Origin: Prevotella sp. tc2-28
GTDB taxonomy: Bacteria; Bacteroidota; Bacteroidia; Bacteroidales; Bacteroidaceae
Direction of reading: 5' to 3'
Assembly: GCF_900107705.1 (NCBI RefSeq)
Contig: NZ_FNRE01000021.1
Coordinates: 1-38,777 of the forward strand
Length of the DNA stretch: 38,777 nucleotides
Each line of letters begins with the position of its first letter. The first letter of the stretch is position 1. The notes under the pieces are model-generated. The model saw only the letters and a list, made by a program, of their open reading frames with translations. It was not told the DNA's origin and made no database searches. Shown one piece after another: positions 16,504 through 24,903 of this stretch. A program made the position numbers and the translations under genes.

Positions 16504-19398
16504 ATGACAGACGTCATACTATCTAGTTTTATCAGTCTGTTTGCCCTATTTGGTAAGGAAGAGCAAGTAGACGAGATGCGAGCAAAGAACTTGCTCGTAG
16601 ACTATTTACATCGTCATTTCGGCATCCGTAACACAGACATATATCTGGACTTATACAGCGATATGCGTATGGCATATGAAATGACGGACGGTCTAAATAC
16701 CATTGATACCGTCACTTCTATCTGTGCCAACTTGCAAGGCGACATACGCAACAGGGACAAAGCGCTGCTGCTGCTACGTCTAATGGAATTTTGTTGTCAG
16801 GACGGAGCTATTAGGGACGACATGTTCAAAACCATGGCCCATGAGTTCAACATTTCTGACGAACAATACAACAATTTCGAAGACTTCGTATTCAATCGCC
16901 CATCAGACCATGTTAAACTACATAACTTGGATGGTTTTGACGGACAACTGAAGACATTGCTCGACCCATGTACAGGACTGCTATTGTTTTCCTATATGGG
17001 CAATGACACCGTTTTGCTGAACGATATTCCCGTACTGTCCGGTGTCTTCCAAGTATGGATTCAGAGCAGTGTGCTGAAAAACAAAAACGGCAAGCCCGTC
17101 TATTATTCATCGATTATCAAGAGCTATGGTCATAACGATGGCGAAACACGTTCCGTTGAGTTTTGTGGACGCGATATCAATTTCCGCTTCCCCAATAGTG
17201 ACAACGGCATGCATGACCTCAGTTTTACGCTTCATAGTGGCGAGTTGCTGGCTATCATGGGAGGCTCGGGAACAGGAAAGACCACCCTGCTCTCGCTTCT
17301 CAACGGCAGTCTGATGCCCCAAGAGGGAACCATTACCATCAACGGTCATAGCATCACAGAACCTCAAGCTAAGAGCCTTATCGGATTTGTACCACAAGAC
17401 GACCTTCTGATAGAGGAACTGACCGTATACCAAAACCTTTGGTTCACGGCAAAATTCTGTTTCGAAGGTATGTCAGATGCAGAACTGGACAATCGAGTAA
17501 TGAAAACCTTGAAAGACTTGGGGTTGGAAGCAGCCAAGGATTTGAAGGTCGGTTCTGCCATCAATAAGTTTATATCAGGTGGACAGCGCAAGCGACTGAA
17601 TATTGCACTAGAGCTGATTCGCGAACCAGCCGTACTGTTCCTTGACGAGCCGACATCCGGTCTGTCGTCAGCAGATACCGAGAAAGTCATCTATCTGTTG
17701 AAAGAACAAACACTGAAAGGTAAGCTCATCGTGGTGAACATTCACCAACCGTCAAGTGCTGTTTATAAGATGTTCGACCGTCTGTGGCTATTAGACAAAG
17801 GCGGATACCCCGTATTCGACGGGAACCCCATTGATGCAATTACCTACTTCAAAGAAGCAGCCAACTATGCTGACGCAGAGACCAGCGCCTGTCCTACATG
17901 CGGAAACGTGAATCCGGAAATTGTACTGAACATCATCGACGAGAAAACGCTCAACAACATCGGAGAAATGTCTGACGAGCGCAAGATGACCCCTCAGGAA
18001 TGGCATGAACTGTATCTGAAAAACAGAGAGGTCATGAAGGAGCCTGAGGTGAACAGCATACCAGAATCACAACAGAAGAAGCCGAGCAAAATCAAGCAAT
18101 TAGGAATCTTCTTGCATCGCAACATCAAGACCAAGATTACCAATGTCCAATATCTGTGCATCGCCTTGTTAGAAGCACCTATTCTGGCATTGGTATGCTC
18201 CTTCCTGACACGCTATGCCCCTGCAGAAGGCTACACCGTCATGGACAACAAGAACTTAGTAAGTTACTTCTTCATGGCAGTCATCGTGGCTACATTCATC
18301 GGCATGAGTGGTAGTGCAGAAGAAATCATCAAAGATCGCGCATTATTGAAACGCGAAAGGTTCCTGAACCTTTCGTATGGCAGTTATATTTGGTCGAAGA
18401 TTATCCTCATGGCAGGTGTTTCATTGATACAGACATTCTTGTTTATCGTCATCGGAAATGCCATTATGGGCCTTCACGGACTATTCGGAACATGGTGGCT
18501 CATCTTATTTGTCACCGCATTCCTCTCCAATTTAGTTGGACTGCTCTTGTCACAATGTTTGAACTCTGTAGTTGCCATCTACATCAGCATTCCCCTGTTA
18601 CTGATTCCACAGATTCTACTGTGTGGACTGGTTGTCAGTTTCTCAGACCTGACACCTAAAAGCACAACGGGTAACGTGCCTGTGATTGGCGACATCATTC
18701 CTTCACGATGGGCTTATGAGGCATTGGCTGTCACTTCTTTCACAGACAACCTTTACGAAGCACCACTCTTCGAACTGGATCAGGAGAAATACGAGAATCA
18801 GTTCTACAACGTTGGATTCCTTTATGAGTTGGAGTCGCAACTGGAAACCATGAATCATGAGAAGAAAAATGGAAAGCCTGTTGACCCCATGCACATGGAA
18901 ACAATCGAGAAGAATCTTCCACAGCTGACCAAATTCTGCGACATGAAGCCATACCATGGTGACAAATCCTATCAATCCCTGTTTCAATATATGAAAGAGG
19001 CAGAGAATATCTTATCAAAACGCGGCAACAGGGTCAGTCTCCGACAAGACGCCCTCATGGCTAGTCTTGTTCGCGAGCATGGAAAGGAGGCTTTCCTACA
19101 GCTTAAGCGAGACAACTTCAACACGAAACTGGAAGACTGCGTGATAGGTATGGACCAGAAACGAATGCTTGACGTCATTGACGGTTACATCGTACCAAGG
19201 ACAGGTCTGATTTTCCTGACGCCCCAAAACCATTACGGACGAGCTCCATTCTACAGTCATATCAAGATAGTAGGCGATTGGCACATTAAAACACTGTGGT
19301 TCAACATCTGCGTACTGCTGTTAATGTGTCTCGTAGTCGGCGGTCTGCTTTTCAGCGACTGTCCCGGACGATATTTGAGAAAAGACAATCCATCCTAA
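16504..19398 (+). CDS. ABCG-like half-transporter with N-terminal TerB-like domain
   Basis: A 964-residue protein. Residues 1-130 are helical and acidic and look TerB-like (KNLLVDYLHRHFG, LLLRLMEFCCQDGAI). Residues about 130-225 form a beta-rich linker. The nucleotide-binding domain covers about 230-440, with Walker A GGSGTGKTT (Lys259), signature ISGGQRKRLNIAL, Walker B LFLDEP (Asp381/Glu382) and H-loop NIHQPS. A cysteine pair (CPTCGN) sits after the ATPase. About six transmembrane segments follow, with a long soluble loop (about residues 750-905) before the last. The order ATPase-then-membrane resembles ABCG exporters. The substrate is unknown. It has its own promoter and precedes the lipoprotein/anti-sigma genes by 47 bases. 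Confidence 0.85.
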   Translation: MTDVILSSFISLFALFGKEEQVDEMRAKNLLVDYLHRHFGIRNTDIYLDLYSDMRMAYEMTDGLNTIDTVTSICANLQGDIRNRDKALLLLRLMEFCCQDGAIRDDMFKTMAHEFNISDEQYNNFEDFVFNRPSDHVKLHNLDGFDGQLKTLLDPCTGLLLFSYMGNDTVLLNDIPVLSGVFQVWIQSSVLKNKNGKPVYYSSIIKSYGHNDGETRSVEFCGRDINFRFPNSDNGMHDLSFTLHSGELLAIMGGSGTGKTTLLSLLNGSLMPQEGTITINGHSITEPQAKSLIGFVPQDDLLIEELTVYQNLWFTAKFCFEGMSDAELDNRVMKTLKDLGLEAAKDLKVGSAINKFISGGQRKRLNIALELIREPAVLFLDEPTSGLSSADTEKVIYLLKEQTLKGKLIVVNIHQPSSAVYKMFDRLWLLDKGGYPVFDGNPIDAITYFKEAANYADAETSACPTCGNVNPEIVLNIIDEKTLNNIGEMSDERKMTPQEWHELYLKNREVMKEPEVNSIPESQQKKPSKIKQLGIFLHRNIKTKITNVQYLCIALLEAPILALVCSFLTRYAPAEGYTVMDNKNLVSYFFMAVIVATFIGMSGSAEEIIKDRALLKRERFLNLSYGSYIWSKIILMAGVSLIQTFLFIVIGNAIMGLHGLFGTWWLILFVTAFLSNLVGLLLSQCLNSVVAIYISIPLLLIPQILLCGLVVSFSDLTPKSTTGNVPVIGDIIPSRWAYEALAVTSFTDNLYEAPLFELDQEKYENQFYNVGFLYELESQLETMNHEKKNGKPVDPMHMETIEKNLPQLTKFCDMKPYHGDKSYQSLFQYMKEAENILSKRGNRVSLRQDALMASLVREHGKEAFLQLKRDNFNTKLEDCVIGMDQKRMLDVIDGYIVPRTGLIFLTPQNHYGRAPFYSHIKIVGDWHIKTLWFNICVLLLMCLVVGGLLFSDCPGRYLRKDNPS

Positions 19399-19445
19399 TG
19401 AGATAAAAACATTTATTAATTTATAACAAAAAAAACATTTAAACA

Positions 19446-20252
19446 ATGAAGAAACTAACAATTTTAGCTGTTGCATTTACAGCAATTATTTTCGCAGCTT
19501 GCGGAGGAAAGAAGAGTGCAAACAATGCCGCAGAAGCAGACTCTTTGAAGAGCTTTGAGCAGCAACAGATTGAAGCAAGTATCAAGATGCACATTGACAG
19601 TATTGCTTCTGAAATTGGTAAACTGAAGCAGCCTGCTTTCGTACGCGAGGATGCCAATGGTACCATTAGCCTGACAAAGGAAGAAAAGCAGGTAAAGCCC
19701 AACTATCTGATTTCTCCGTCTGTTGCCGAGGAAGCCACTACATTGGCTGAGAAATATCGCATTCTGAGTGCTCTTTCTGTTGACAAGAAGATTGCAAGCC
19801 TCTACGAAATGCCTACCGAGGACTACGACAAGACCATCACCAAACTGGTTGCTGACATCAATGATCCCTCATTCAAGGCTATCGAAAATGCACAGACCAT
19901 CTTTGAGACCACTCAGACATTGTATGACGAGATGGAGAAGAACGGTCGCATCAACTACTTCTGGCAGTTGGCTTCTGCAGCCCTCGTTGAAGAGCTCTAC
20001 ATTGCCAACCAGAATGCTGACAAGTTCCTCAGCACCTTCGATGACGAGGCCGCTTCCAATGTAACCTTCCGTATCATCCTCGTGCTGGATGCAATCAACC
20101 GTCTGGCTGAATACGATCCTGAGATTAAGCCTATCGCAGATGCTGTTGCTCCTCTGGAAGTGCTCAATGCCACCACTGTTGACGAGTTCAAGAAGCAGTT
20201 AGCAGAAGCAAAGGACAACATTGCAGCTGCCCGTTCAGCACTTGTAAAATAA
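19446..20252 (+). CDS. Uncharacterised lipoprotein
   Basis: A 268-residue protein with a clear lipoprotein signal (MKKLTILAVAFTAIIFAACG) and lipobox FAAC, so the mature protein is anchored in an envelope membrane. The rest is mostly helical and acidic, with alanine- and lysine-rich stretches. I do not recognise the family. It starts 47 bases after the ABC transporter gene and lies 12 bases before the anti-sigma kinase gene, so it probably belongs to the same operon. The position suggests a surface or envelope sensor or client of the partner-switching genes, but that is inference from context only. Confidence 0.75.
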   Translation: MKKLTILAVAFTAIIFAACGGKKSANNAAEADSLKSFEQQQIEASIKMHIDSIASEIGKLKQPAFVREDANGTISLTKEEKQVKPNYLISPSVAEEATTLAEKYRILSALSVDKKIASLYEMPTEDYDKTITKLVADINDPSFKAIENAQTIFETTQTLYDEMEKNGRINYFWQLASAALVEELYIANQNADKFLSTFDDEAASNVTFRIILVLDAINRLAEYDPEIKPIADAVAPLEVLNATTVDEFKKQLAEAKDNIAAARSALVK

Positions 20253-20264
20253 AAGTATTCCCAT

Positions 20265-20687
20265 ATGACCTCAAAACACAGTCTGACACTGCCCAACGAT
20301 ATCGAAACCATCCCTCAGCTTAACGAGTTCATTGATACCGTAGCTGAAGAGATTGGTCTTGACATGTCGCTGACCATGAGTTTGAACCTGGCCATCGAGG
20401 AAGCCGTTGTCAATGTCATGGAATATGCCTATCCAGAAGGGGAACAAGGCAACGTGGACATAGAGGTCATCGCTGATGACAAATGGCTGACATTCATCAT
20501 CAGTGACAACGGAATTCCCTTTGACCCAACAACTCAAAAAGATGCCGACACTACCCTATCGGCAGAGGATCGTCCTATTGGTGGTCTTGGCATCTTTTTG
20601 GTTCGACAACTGATGGATTCCATTAATTACCAACGGAAAGACGGAAAGAATATACTTACGCTCAGTAAGAAAATGGAATCCCAATAA
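20265..20687 (+). CDS. RsbW/SpoIIAB-like anti-sigma factor kinase
   Basis: A 140-residue GHKL-type ATPase. The N box reads NLAIEEAVVNVMEYAYP, with the Glu and Asn that position Mg-ATP. The G1 box is SDNGIPFDP and the G2 region GGLGIFLVRQLMD. This matches the serine-kinase anti-sigma factors that hold a sigma factor or phosphorylate a STAS antagonist. It is followed 26 bases later by exactly such a STAS protein. No sigma-B type sigma gene or PP2C/SpoIIE phosphatase is present in the window, so the target is unknown. Size is normal for the family. Confidence 0.88.
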   Translation: MTSKHSLTLPNDIETIPQLNEFIDTVAEEIGLDMSLTMSLNLAIEEAVVNVMEYAYPEGEQGNVDIEVIADDKWLTFIISDNGIPFDPTTQKDADTTLSAEDRPIGGLGIFLVRQLMDSINYQRKDGKNILTLSKKMESQ

Positions 20688-20713
20688 ACGAATAACAAAA
20701 AGTCTTTAGAAAA

Positions 20714-21016
20714 ATGGATATTAAAATCACTGAACAAAACGGAGGATACACTGCAATCTTCGAAGGACGTCTTGACACACCTGCTGCTGTCAAGGCCCAA
20801 CAGGACATTGCGCCACTTTTGGAACATGCTGATAAGGCAATCACACTTGATTGCACAAAACTCGAGTACATCAGTAGTTCGGGTCTTCGCTTATTTTTGA
20901 CACTCCGTAAGGAAGCCGCAGCAAAAGGTGGCAAGGTGGTTATTGAGAACATCAATGACGAAATCAAAAAGGTATTTATGATGACAGGATTCTTCAACCT
21001 GTTTGAAATTAAATAA
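20714..21016 (+). CDS. STAS-domain anti-sigma factor antagonist
   Basis: A 100-residue single-domain STAS protein like SpoIIAA/RsbV. The characteristic block LDCTKLEYISSSGLRLFLTL carries the phosphorylatable serine, most likely Ser55 by alignment to Ser58 of SpoIIAA. An FNLFEI tail is typical. In its dephosphorylated state it would bind the upstream RsbW-like kinase and release its target. The gene ends 13 bases before the RelA/SpoT-domain gene, so the three are one unit. Confidence 0.9.
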   Translation: MDIKITEQNGGYTAIFEGRLDTPAAVKAQQDIAPLLEHADKAITLDCTKLEYISSSGLRLFLTLRKEAAAKGGKVVIENINDEIKKVFMMTGFFNLFEIK

Positions 21017-21029
21017 ACAACACTTGCAT

Positions 21030-22124
21030 ATGAAGGACTATGGTCTAGATTTGCACGGAGAGATGCTTCTGGAAGAATACAATTCCCAGAAGCATCTCTT
21101 TCTGCTGTTGAAAAACGTCGTCGTTAAGATATTTAGTGAACAGATGGCCCAGAGCCATATCGACCTAAATGCAATGGAAGCGCGCATCAAGCGAGAAGAT
21201 TCCCTGGCAGGGAAGCTTCGTCGAAAGGGTTCCAAATATCAGTCACTGAGAGACATTACAGATATTCTGGGAGTCCGTCTTATCGCTTTCTATAACGAAG
21301 ATGTAGACCGTATTGCAGCCATCACCGAATCACTCTTCGACATAGACTGGGCCAATTCTGTCGACAAGCGTAACATGCACCAATTCGACAGTTTCGGGTA
21401 CAACTCTCTTCACTACATCTGTAAGGTGCCGGCATCGCTTTATTCCGACCCTGAGCATCCAGAACTTAACGAGATACGTTTTGAACTGCAAATGCGTACA
21501 GCTTTGCAACACGTTTGGTCAGCCATTCAACATGACATCGGTTACAAGTCAGAGATAGAGACTCCTATGGAATATCACCGCAGTTTAAGCAGACTGGCAG
21601 GTATGCTGGAACTCGCAGACAACGAATTCAGTCGTATCCGTAACTCCATTGCCGATTATCGCCGACGTATGCAGAGCCTGGTACAGAAAGGACAATTAGA
21701 GGAAGTTCCCCTGGACGGCGACACGTTCAGTTCCTATCTCGCCCTGCACCCGTTTGAGAAACTGAACCGTAAAATTGCAGCGATTACACAGGCAGAGATT
21801 CAGGAGGCCTCTTTCGACCACTATCTAAGACTATTGCGAGAGATAGGCATGAAGACACTTGGCGACATCGAGCGTATGATGAGCAACAATTTCGACGATG
21901 CTTACAAGATGGCCCTGTTCCAGTTAGGCAGCACAGATATCGACATCCTGTCAGAAACCGTTGGTTTGCAAAATATTTGTTTTGTACATATATTAAAGTC
22001 GGGAGGTGGCAAACCAGGATTAATTCAGATGTTCAACATCATCAATGGCATGATGCCTCAAAACGAGGCTCTGGCAGCCATGGTTTACGAACAAGCCACC
22101 CGTCTGTCATTTCTTGACCAATAA
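21030..22124 (+). CDS. RelA/SpoT-domain protein, putative (p)ppGpp synthetase
   Basis: A 364-residue protein with an N-terminal RelA_SpoT nucleotidyltransferase domain. Visible synthetase motifs are RIKREDSLAGKLRRKG (about residues 54-69), DILGVRLIAFYNED, FGYNSLHYI, and ELQMRTALQHVWSAIQHDIG with the catalytic glutamate. There is no HD hydrolase domain at the N-terminus and no TGS/ACT domain. A helical C-terminal extension of about 150 residues has no recognisable family. It is longer than classical small alarmone synthetases. I place the start at 21030; an in-frame codon at 21003 would overlap the STAS gene. It is the last gene of the anti-sigma operon and converges on the DUF4421 gene. Confidence 0.82.
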   Translation: MKDYGLDLHGEMLLEEYNSQKHLFLLLKNVVVKIFSEQMAQSHIDLNAMEARIKREDSLAGKLRRKGSKYQSLRDITDILGVRLIAFYNEDVDRIAAITESLFDIDWANSVDKRNMHQFDSFGYNSLHYICKVPASLYSDPEHPELNEIRFELQMRTALQHVWSAIQHDIGYKSEIETPMEYHRSLSRLAGMLELADNEFSRIRNSIADYRRRMQSLVQKGQLEEVPLDGDTFSSYLALHPFEKLNRKIAAITQAEIQEASFDHYLRLLREIGMKTLGDIERMMSNNFDDAYKMALFQLGSTDIDILSETVGLQNICFVHILKSGGGKPGLIQMFNIINGMMPQNEALAAMVYEQATRLSFLDQ

Positions 22125-22142
22125 ACAAGACGAGGTAATATA

Positions 22143-23231
22143 TTAGAACCTGACACCCACAGACGTATTGACGAACCAGTCCTTAATACGTCCATGTCCA
22201 TCTTCTCCATTATCATAATTGAACCTGTTCAACTGACCATAGGCATTGACAAAGAAGCGATTCCAATTATAGGTTAGAGAGACACGCGCATAGTAAGTAA
22301 AAGAAACGGGACTATGATGGTAGACAGACTCTCGATAGATTACTTGATCGTTATCCTTTATATCAATGTCTTCGTCCATATAGGTGTCATATAGTTCCGA
22401 CTTCTGGCAATTGTACACCGTCAGCATGGGCATCACCGTGGCATTGGCAAGAAAGCCCTTGAAAGGAACCCAGTTGTAAGCATATCCTACCCCAAGACTA
22501 CCTTGACGGACTTTGATGGTTCCTACCTCACGCATCAAACTGACGTATGCCGCATTCCTGTCACTTTCATAACGTATCGTGCTATGATGCCACATAGCGC
22601 CAACCATCAGCGATCCGGCAGAGCGTATCTGGATAGCCGACTGATCATACGCCGCCATATAGGAGAAGTGTTTCTTGTTGAAAAAATAGAAGCCGTCAAT
22701 CATCAAGGAACGTATTCTGATAGGGTCAGGCAACTCCCCTTTATCACCATCTATAGGCAACTCATCTCCTATTTTCATGGTCATGTCAAGTTCCCTAGTA
22801 GCAAAAGTACGCATGCGTAAATTCACACCATAACAGCCACCCGTAGCACTGACGGTAAAGAACGTGCCGGTACCTTTTCCCACCTCCGTAGAATAGCCTA
22901 TCCCATAACCGCGATATCCCAACCACAATCCCACACGATTCGAAGTGTTCGTCCTCAAATTAGAAATCAACTCAAAATCCAGGCCAGGTATTGACTCATC
23001 CAAATCATAATTGGAATGCATCGTAACATCAATACGGTCCATGTTGTATCGGGCTATCAACTGCCAAGGTTGCTTGGGTGCGGTAATATAATGAGGATCC
23101 ACACCCTTGACAGCTGCAGAATCAAGAAATGTGCCAACGGATTTGACAGCTTTTACAAGCCATCCAACTTGTGCCCACATGGTCATTCCCATCATGCAGA
23201 ACACCACCAAAACACATTGTCTTTTACGCAT
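22143..23231 (-). CDS. DUF4421 family outer-membrane-type protein
   Basis: A 362-residue protein with a signal peptide (MRKRQCVLVVFCMMGMTMWA then Q). The body is rich in alternating hydrophobic strands with many aromatic residues, and it ends in an aromatic (GVRF), as outer-membrane barrels do. The opening DPHYITAPKQPWQLIARYN and the segment VGLWLGYRGYGIGYSTEV match DUF4421, a Bacteroidota family of unknown function. The frame extends upstream to 23282, but the -7 box at 23240-23247 lies within that extension, so the start is placed at 23231. The leader would be only a few bases. Confidence 0.8.
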   Translation of the reverse strand: MRKRQCVLVVFCMMGMTMWAQVGWLVKAVKSVGTFLDSAAVKGVDPHYITAPKQPWQLIARYNMDRIDVTMHSNYDLDESIPGLDFELISNLRTNTSNRVGLWLGYRGYGIGYSTEVGKGTGTFFTVSATGGCYGVNLRMRTFATRELDMTMKIGDELPIDGDKGELPDPIRIRSLMIDGFYFFNKKHFSYMAAYDQSAIQIRSAGSLMVGAMWHHSTIRYESDRNAAYVSLMREVGTIKVRQGSLGVGYAYNWVPFKGFLANATVMPMLTVYNCQKSELYDTYMDEDIDIKDNDQVIYRESVYHHSPVSFTYYARVSLTYNWNRFFVNAYGQLNRFNYDNGEDGHGRIKDWFVNTSVGVRF

Positions 23232-23239
23232 CTCAACTG

Positions 23240-23247
23240 CAAAGGTA
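23240..23247 (-). promoter_or_regulatory. -7 box of DUF4421 gene
   Basis: TACCTTTG on the minus strand, ending eight bases before the ATG. It decides the start codon at 23231. Confidence 0.6.
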
Positions 23248-23291
23248 AACAAAAAAAAGAAATAAAAGCCGTGATTTATCAAAAAAATCCG

Positions 23292-23299
23292 TAACTTTG
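23292..23299 (+). promoter_or_regulatory. -7 box of LuxR-type regulator gene
   Basis: TAACTTTG followed by CAG, nine bases before the ATG at 23309. It overlaps a TTG codon that could otherwise be taken as the start. Confidence 0.6.
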
Positions 23300-23308
23300 C
23301 AGTCAGTT

Positions 23309-23902
23309 ATGAATCAAAGACCCAAAATTGCTATTGTAGACAGCAATACACTGGCCTATCTCGGACTTAAGCAGCTGTTATTAAACGTCATGCCTATCAT
23401 GACGGTTGATACTTTCGGGTCATTCTCAGAATTGGAGAGCAGCAATCCTGACACCTATTTCCATTATTTTGTCGCTATGGACATCGTGCTGCGCAATCGT
23501 ACTTTTTTTACAACACGCAAGCGAAAAACTATTGTGCTGACCTTGTCATTAAACGACTCCGCCCAGCTCACCGACTTCCATAGTCTCTTCATCAACCAGC
23601 CCGAACACGCGTTGGTTCGTGCCTTGCTGACCTTGCAGCAACATGCTCATGGAGACGGGCGCAACATGCCTCCCATGCCTCAAATTTTACAGCAGAAGAT
23701 ACTCAGCGACAGAGAAATCGAAGTCATGTCACTGATCGTACAAGGCTATATCAACAAAGAGATTGCCGACCGGCTGAACATCGGGCTCAGCACGGTAATC
23801 ACCCACCGCAAGAACATCATGGAGAAATTGGGTATGAAGAGTGTCTCTGCCCTGACTATCTATGCAGTCATGCACGGCTATGTTGACATCAACAATATTT
23901 AA
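23309..23902 (+). CDS. LuxR-family response-regulator-like transcription factor
   Basis: A 197-residue regulator. The first 120 residues resemble a degenerate receiver domain: KIAIVDSNTLAYLGLKQLLL gives the first strand and helix, but only one acidic residue stands where active receivers have a pair. No convincing phospho-acceptor pocket follows. The C-terminus is a textbook LuxR HTH (LSDREIEVMSLIVQGYINKE through VDINNI). It probably binds DNA without classical phosphorylation. It converges with, and overlaps by four bases, the hemerythrin-LuxR gene, whose HTH is clearly paralogous. A short leader places the ATG about nine bases after the -7 box. Confidence 0.85.
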   Translation: MNQRPKIAIVDSNTLAYLGLKQLLLNVMPIMTVDTFGSFSELESSNPDTYFHYFVAMDIVLRNRTFFTTRKRKTIVLTLSLNDSAQLTDFHSLFINQPEHALVRALLTLQQHAHGDGRNMPPMPQILQQKILSDREIEVMSLIVQGYINKEIADRLNIGLSTVITHRKNIMEKLGMKSVSALTIYAVMHGYVDINNI

Positions 23903-24858
23903 AGTTTCACACTGCTGATATCCACCAATCCATTCACGATAGCATAGATGGTCAGTCCTGCCGGACTGTGAATCTGCAACTTGCGCGCAATATTTCTACG
24001 GTGGGTAATAACGGTATTAATGGAGATACACAGATGGTCTGCAATTTCCTTGTTCTGCATTCCCTGTACCACACCAATAATGACGTCGCGCTCACGATCA
24101 GACAGCGCATCGGTATTCTCCTGTCCGCCCTTGAAAACCATTGAAGAGATATTCTTCGCCACGTCATCTTGCTTCACCTGGTTTTCTAATCGCCGGATGG
24201 CAGGTGTAAAGATATGGTCTTCCACCTTAGCATGCTGGCTGAGCCATTCCTCATTATTATAGATATCATACAACGTAGCTGTCAGTTTATTATTCAGATG
24301 CGAATCTGAAGGCAAATACTTAATAATCAGCAGTTTCAGTTCACGCAACTTCTTATCCGTACTCTCATGGTGCTTGGAGAACATCTCGATATTATAGTCT
24401 GTTGCGGGCTGTTTATCGATAAGTGACTGCACATAGGGGAAGAGTGTTTTCTCTTCATATTTCATGTGGCGACGTATTTCCTGAGCATACTCTTCATACA
24501 GTTTCAGAATCAGACGTCCCAGATGATCTTCCTCGTTGATACTCTCTTGTAGTTCGCGACGGATAAAGGGCAACTGGAAGTCAAGATAATAGGCATGACT
24601 GGCTTCAAGATAGTGCAATAGTGTAGGTACACTGATTTGCTCGTCATCCTCATAACTAGTGAGGTCGTTGATGGTGAAATTGACGACAGCGAGGAAAGTA
24701 TAGGTATCTACGCCATTCATCTGGCAGGTCTCAGCCACCGTCTTGTCACCAAAGCCCATGTTAATACCGAAACTGCCCAAAGCCTGCAATATACTGTAAT
24801 TATCCTTGATAAGCATTATCATCTTATCCTGCGGCTCATACATCTTCACGTTCTTCAT
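23899..24858 (-). CDS. Hemerythrin-domain LuxR-type transcriptional regulator
   Basis: A 319-residue two-domain protein. Residues 10-60 resemble the DUF542/ScdA-N region of the YtfE/RIC di-iron repair family but lack its cysteines. Residues about 80-235 form a hemerythrin-like four-helix bundle with the ligand pattern H..(LHYLEASHAYY), HMKYEEKTLFP, KHHEST and HAKVEDHIFTP. That is the set of histidines and carboxylates that bind a di-iron site. The C-terminal 65 residues are a LuxR HTH (LSDRERDVIIGVVQGMQNKE). It is likely a sensor for O2, NO or iron state. It is divergent from the porin-imelysin-cytochrome operon and overlaps the LuxR paralogue at its 3' end. Cofactor and signal are inferred. 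Confidence 0.85.
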   Translation of the reverse strand: MKNVKMYEPQDKMIMLIKDNYSILQALGSFGINMGFGDKTVAETCQMNGVDTYTFLAVVNFTINDLTSYEDDEQISVPTLLHYLEASHAYYLDFQLPFIRRELQESINEEDHLGRLILKLYEEYAQEIRRHMKYEEKTLFPYVQSLIDKQPATDYNIEMFSKHHESTDKKLRELKLLIIKYLPSDSHLNNKLTATLYDIYNNEEWLSQHAKVEDHIFTPAIRRLENQVKQDDVAKNISSMVFKGGQENTDALSDRERDVIIGVVQGMQNKEIADHLCISINTVITHRRNIARKLQIHSPAGLTIYAIVNGLVDISSVKL

Positions 24859-24888
24859 CGATTTACACCTTATTAATTATTAACGTTG

Positions 24889-24896
24889 CAAAAGTA
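24889..24896 (-). promoter_or_regulatory. -7 box of hemerythrin-LuxR regulator gene
   Basis: TACTTTTG on the minus strand, 30 bases upstream of the ATG at 24858. The corresponding -33 region falls within the palindrome at 24904-24931. Confidence 0.5.
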
Positions 24897-24903
24897 GTAA
24901 ATT

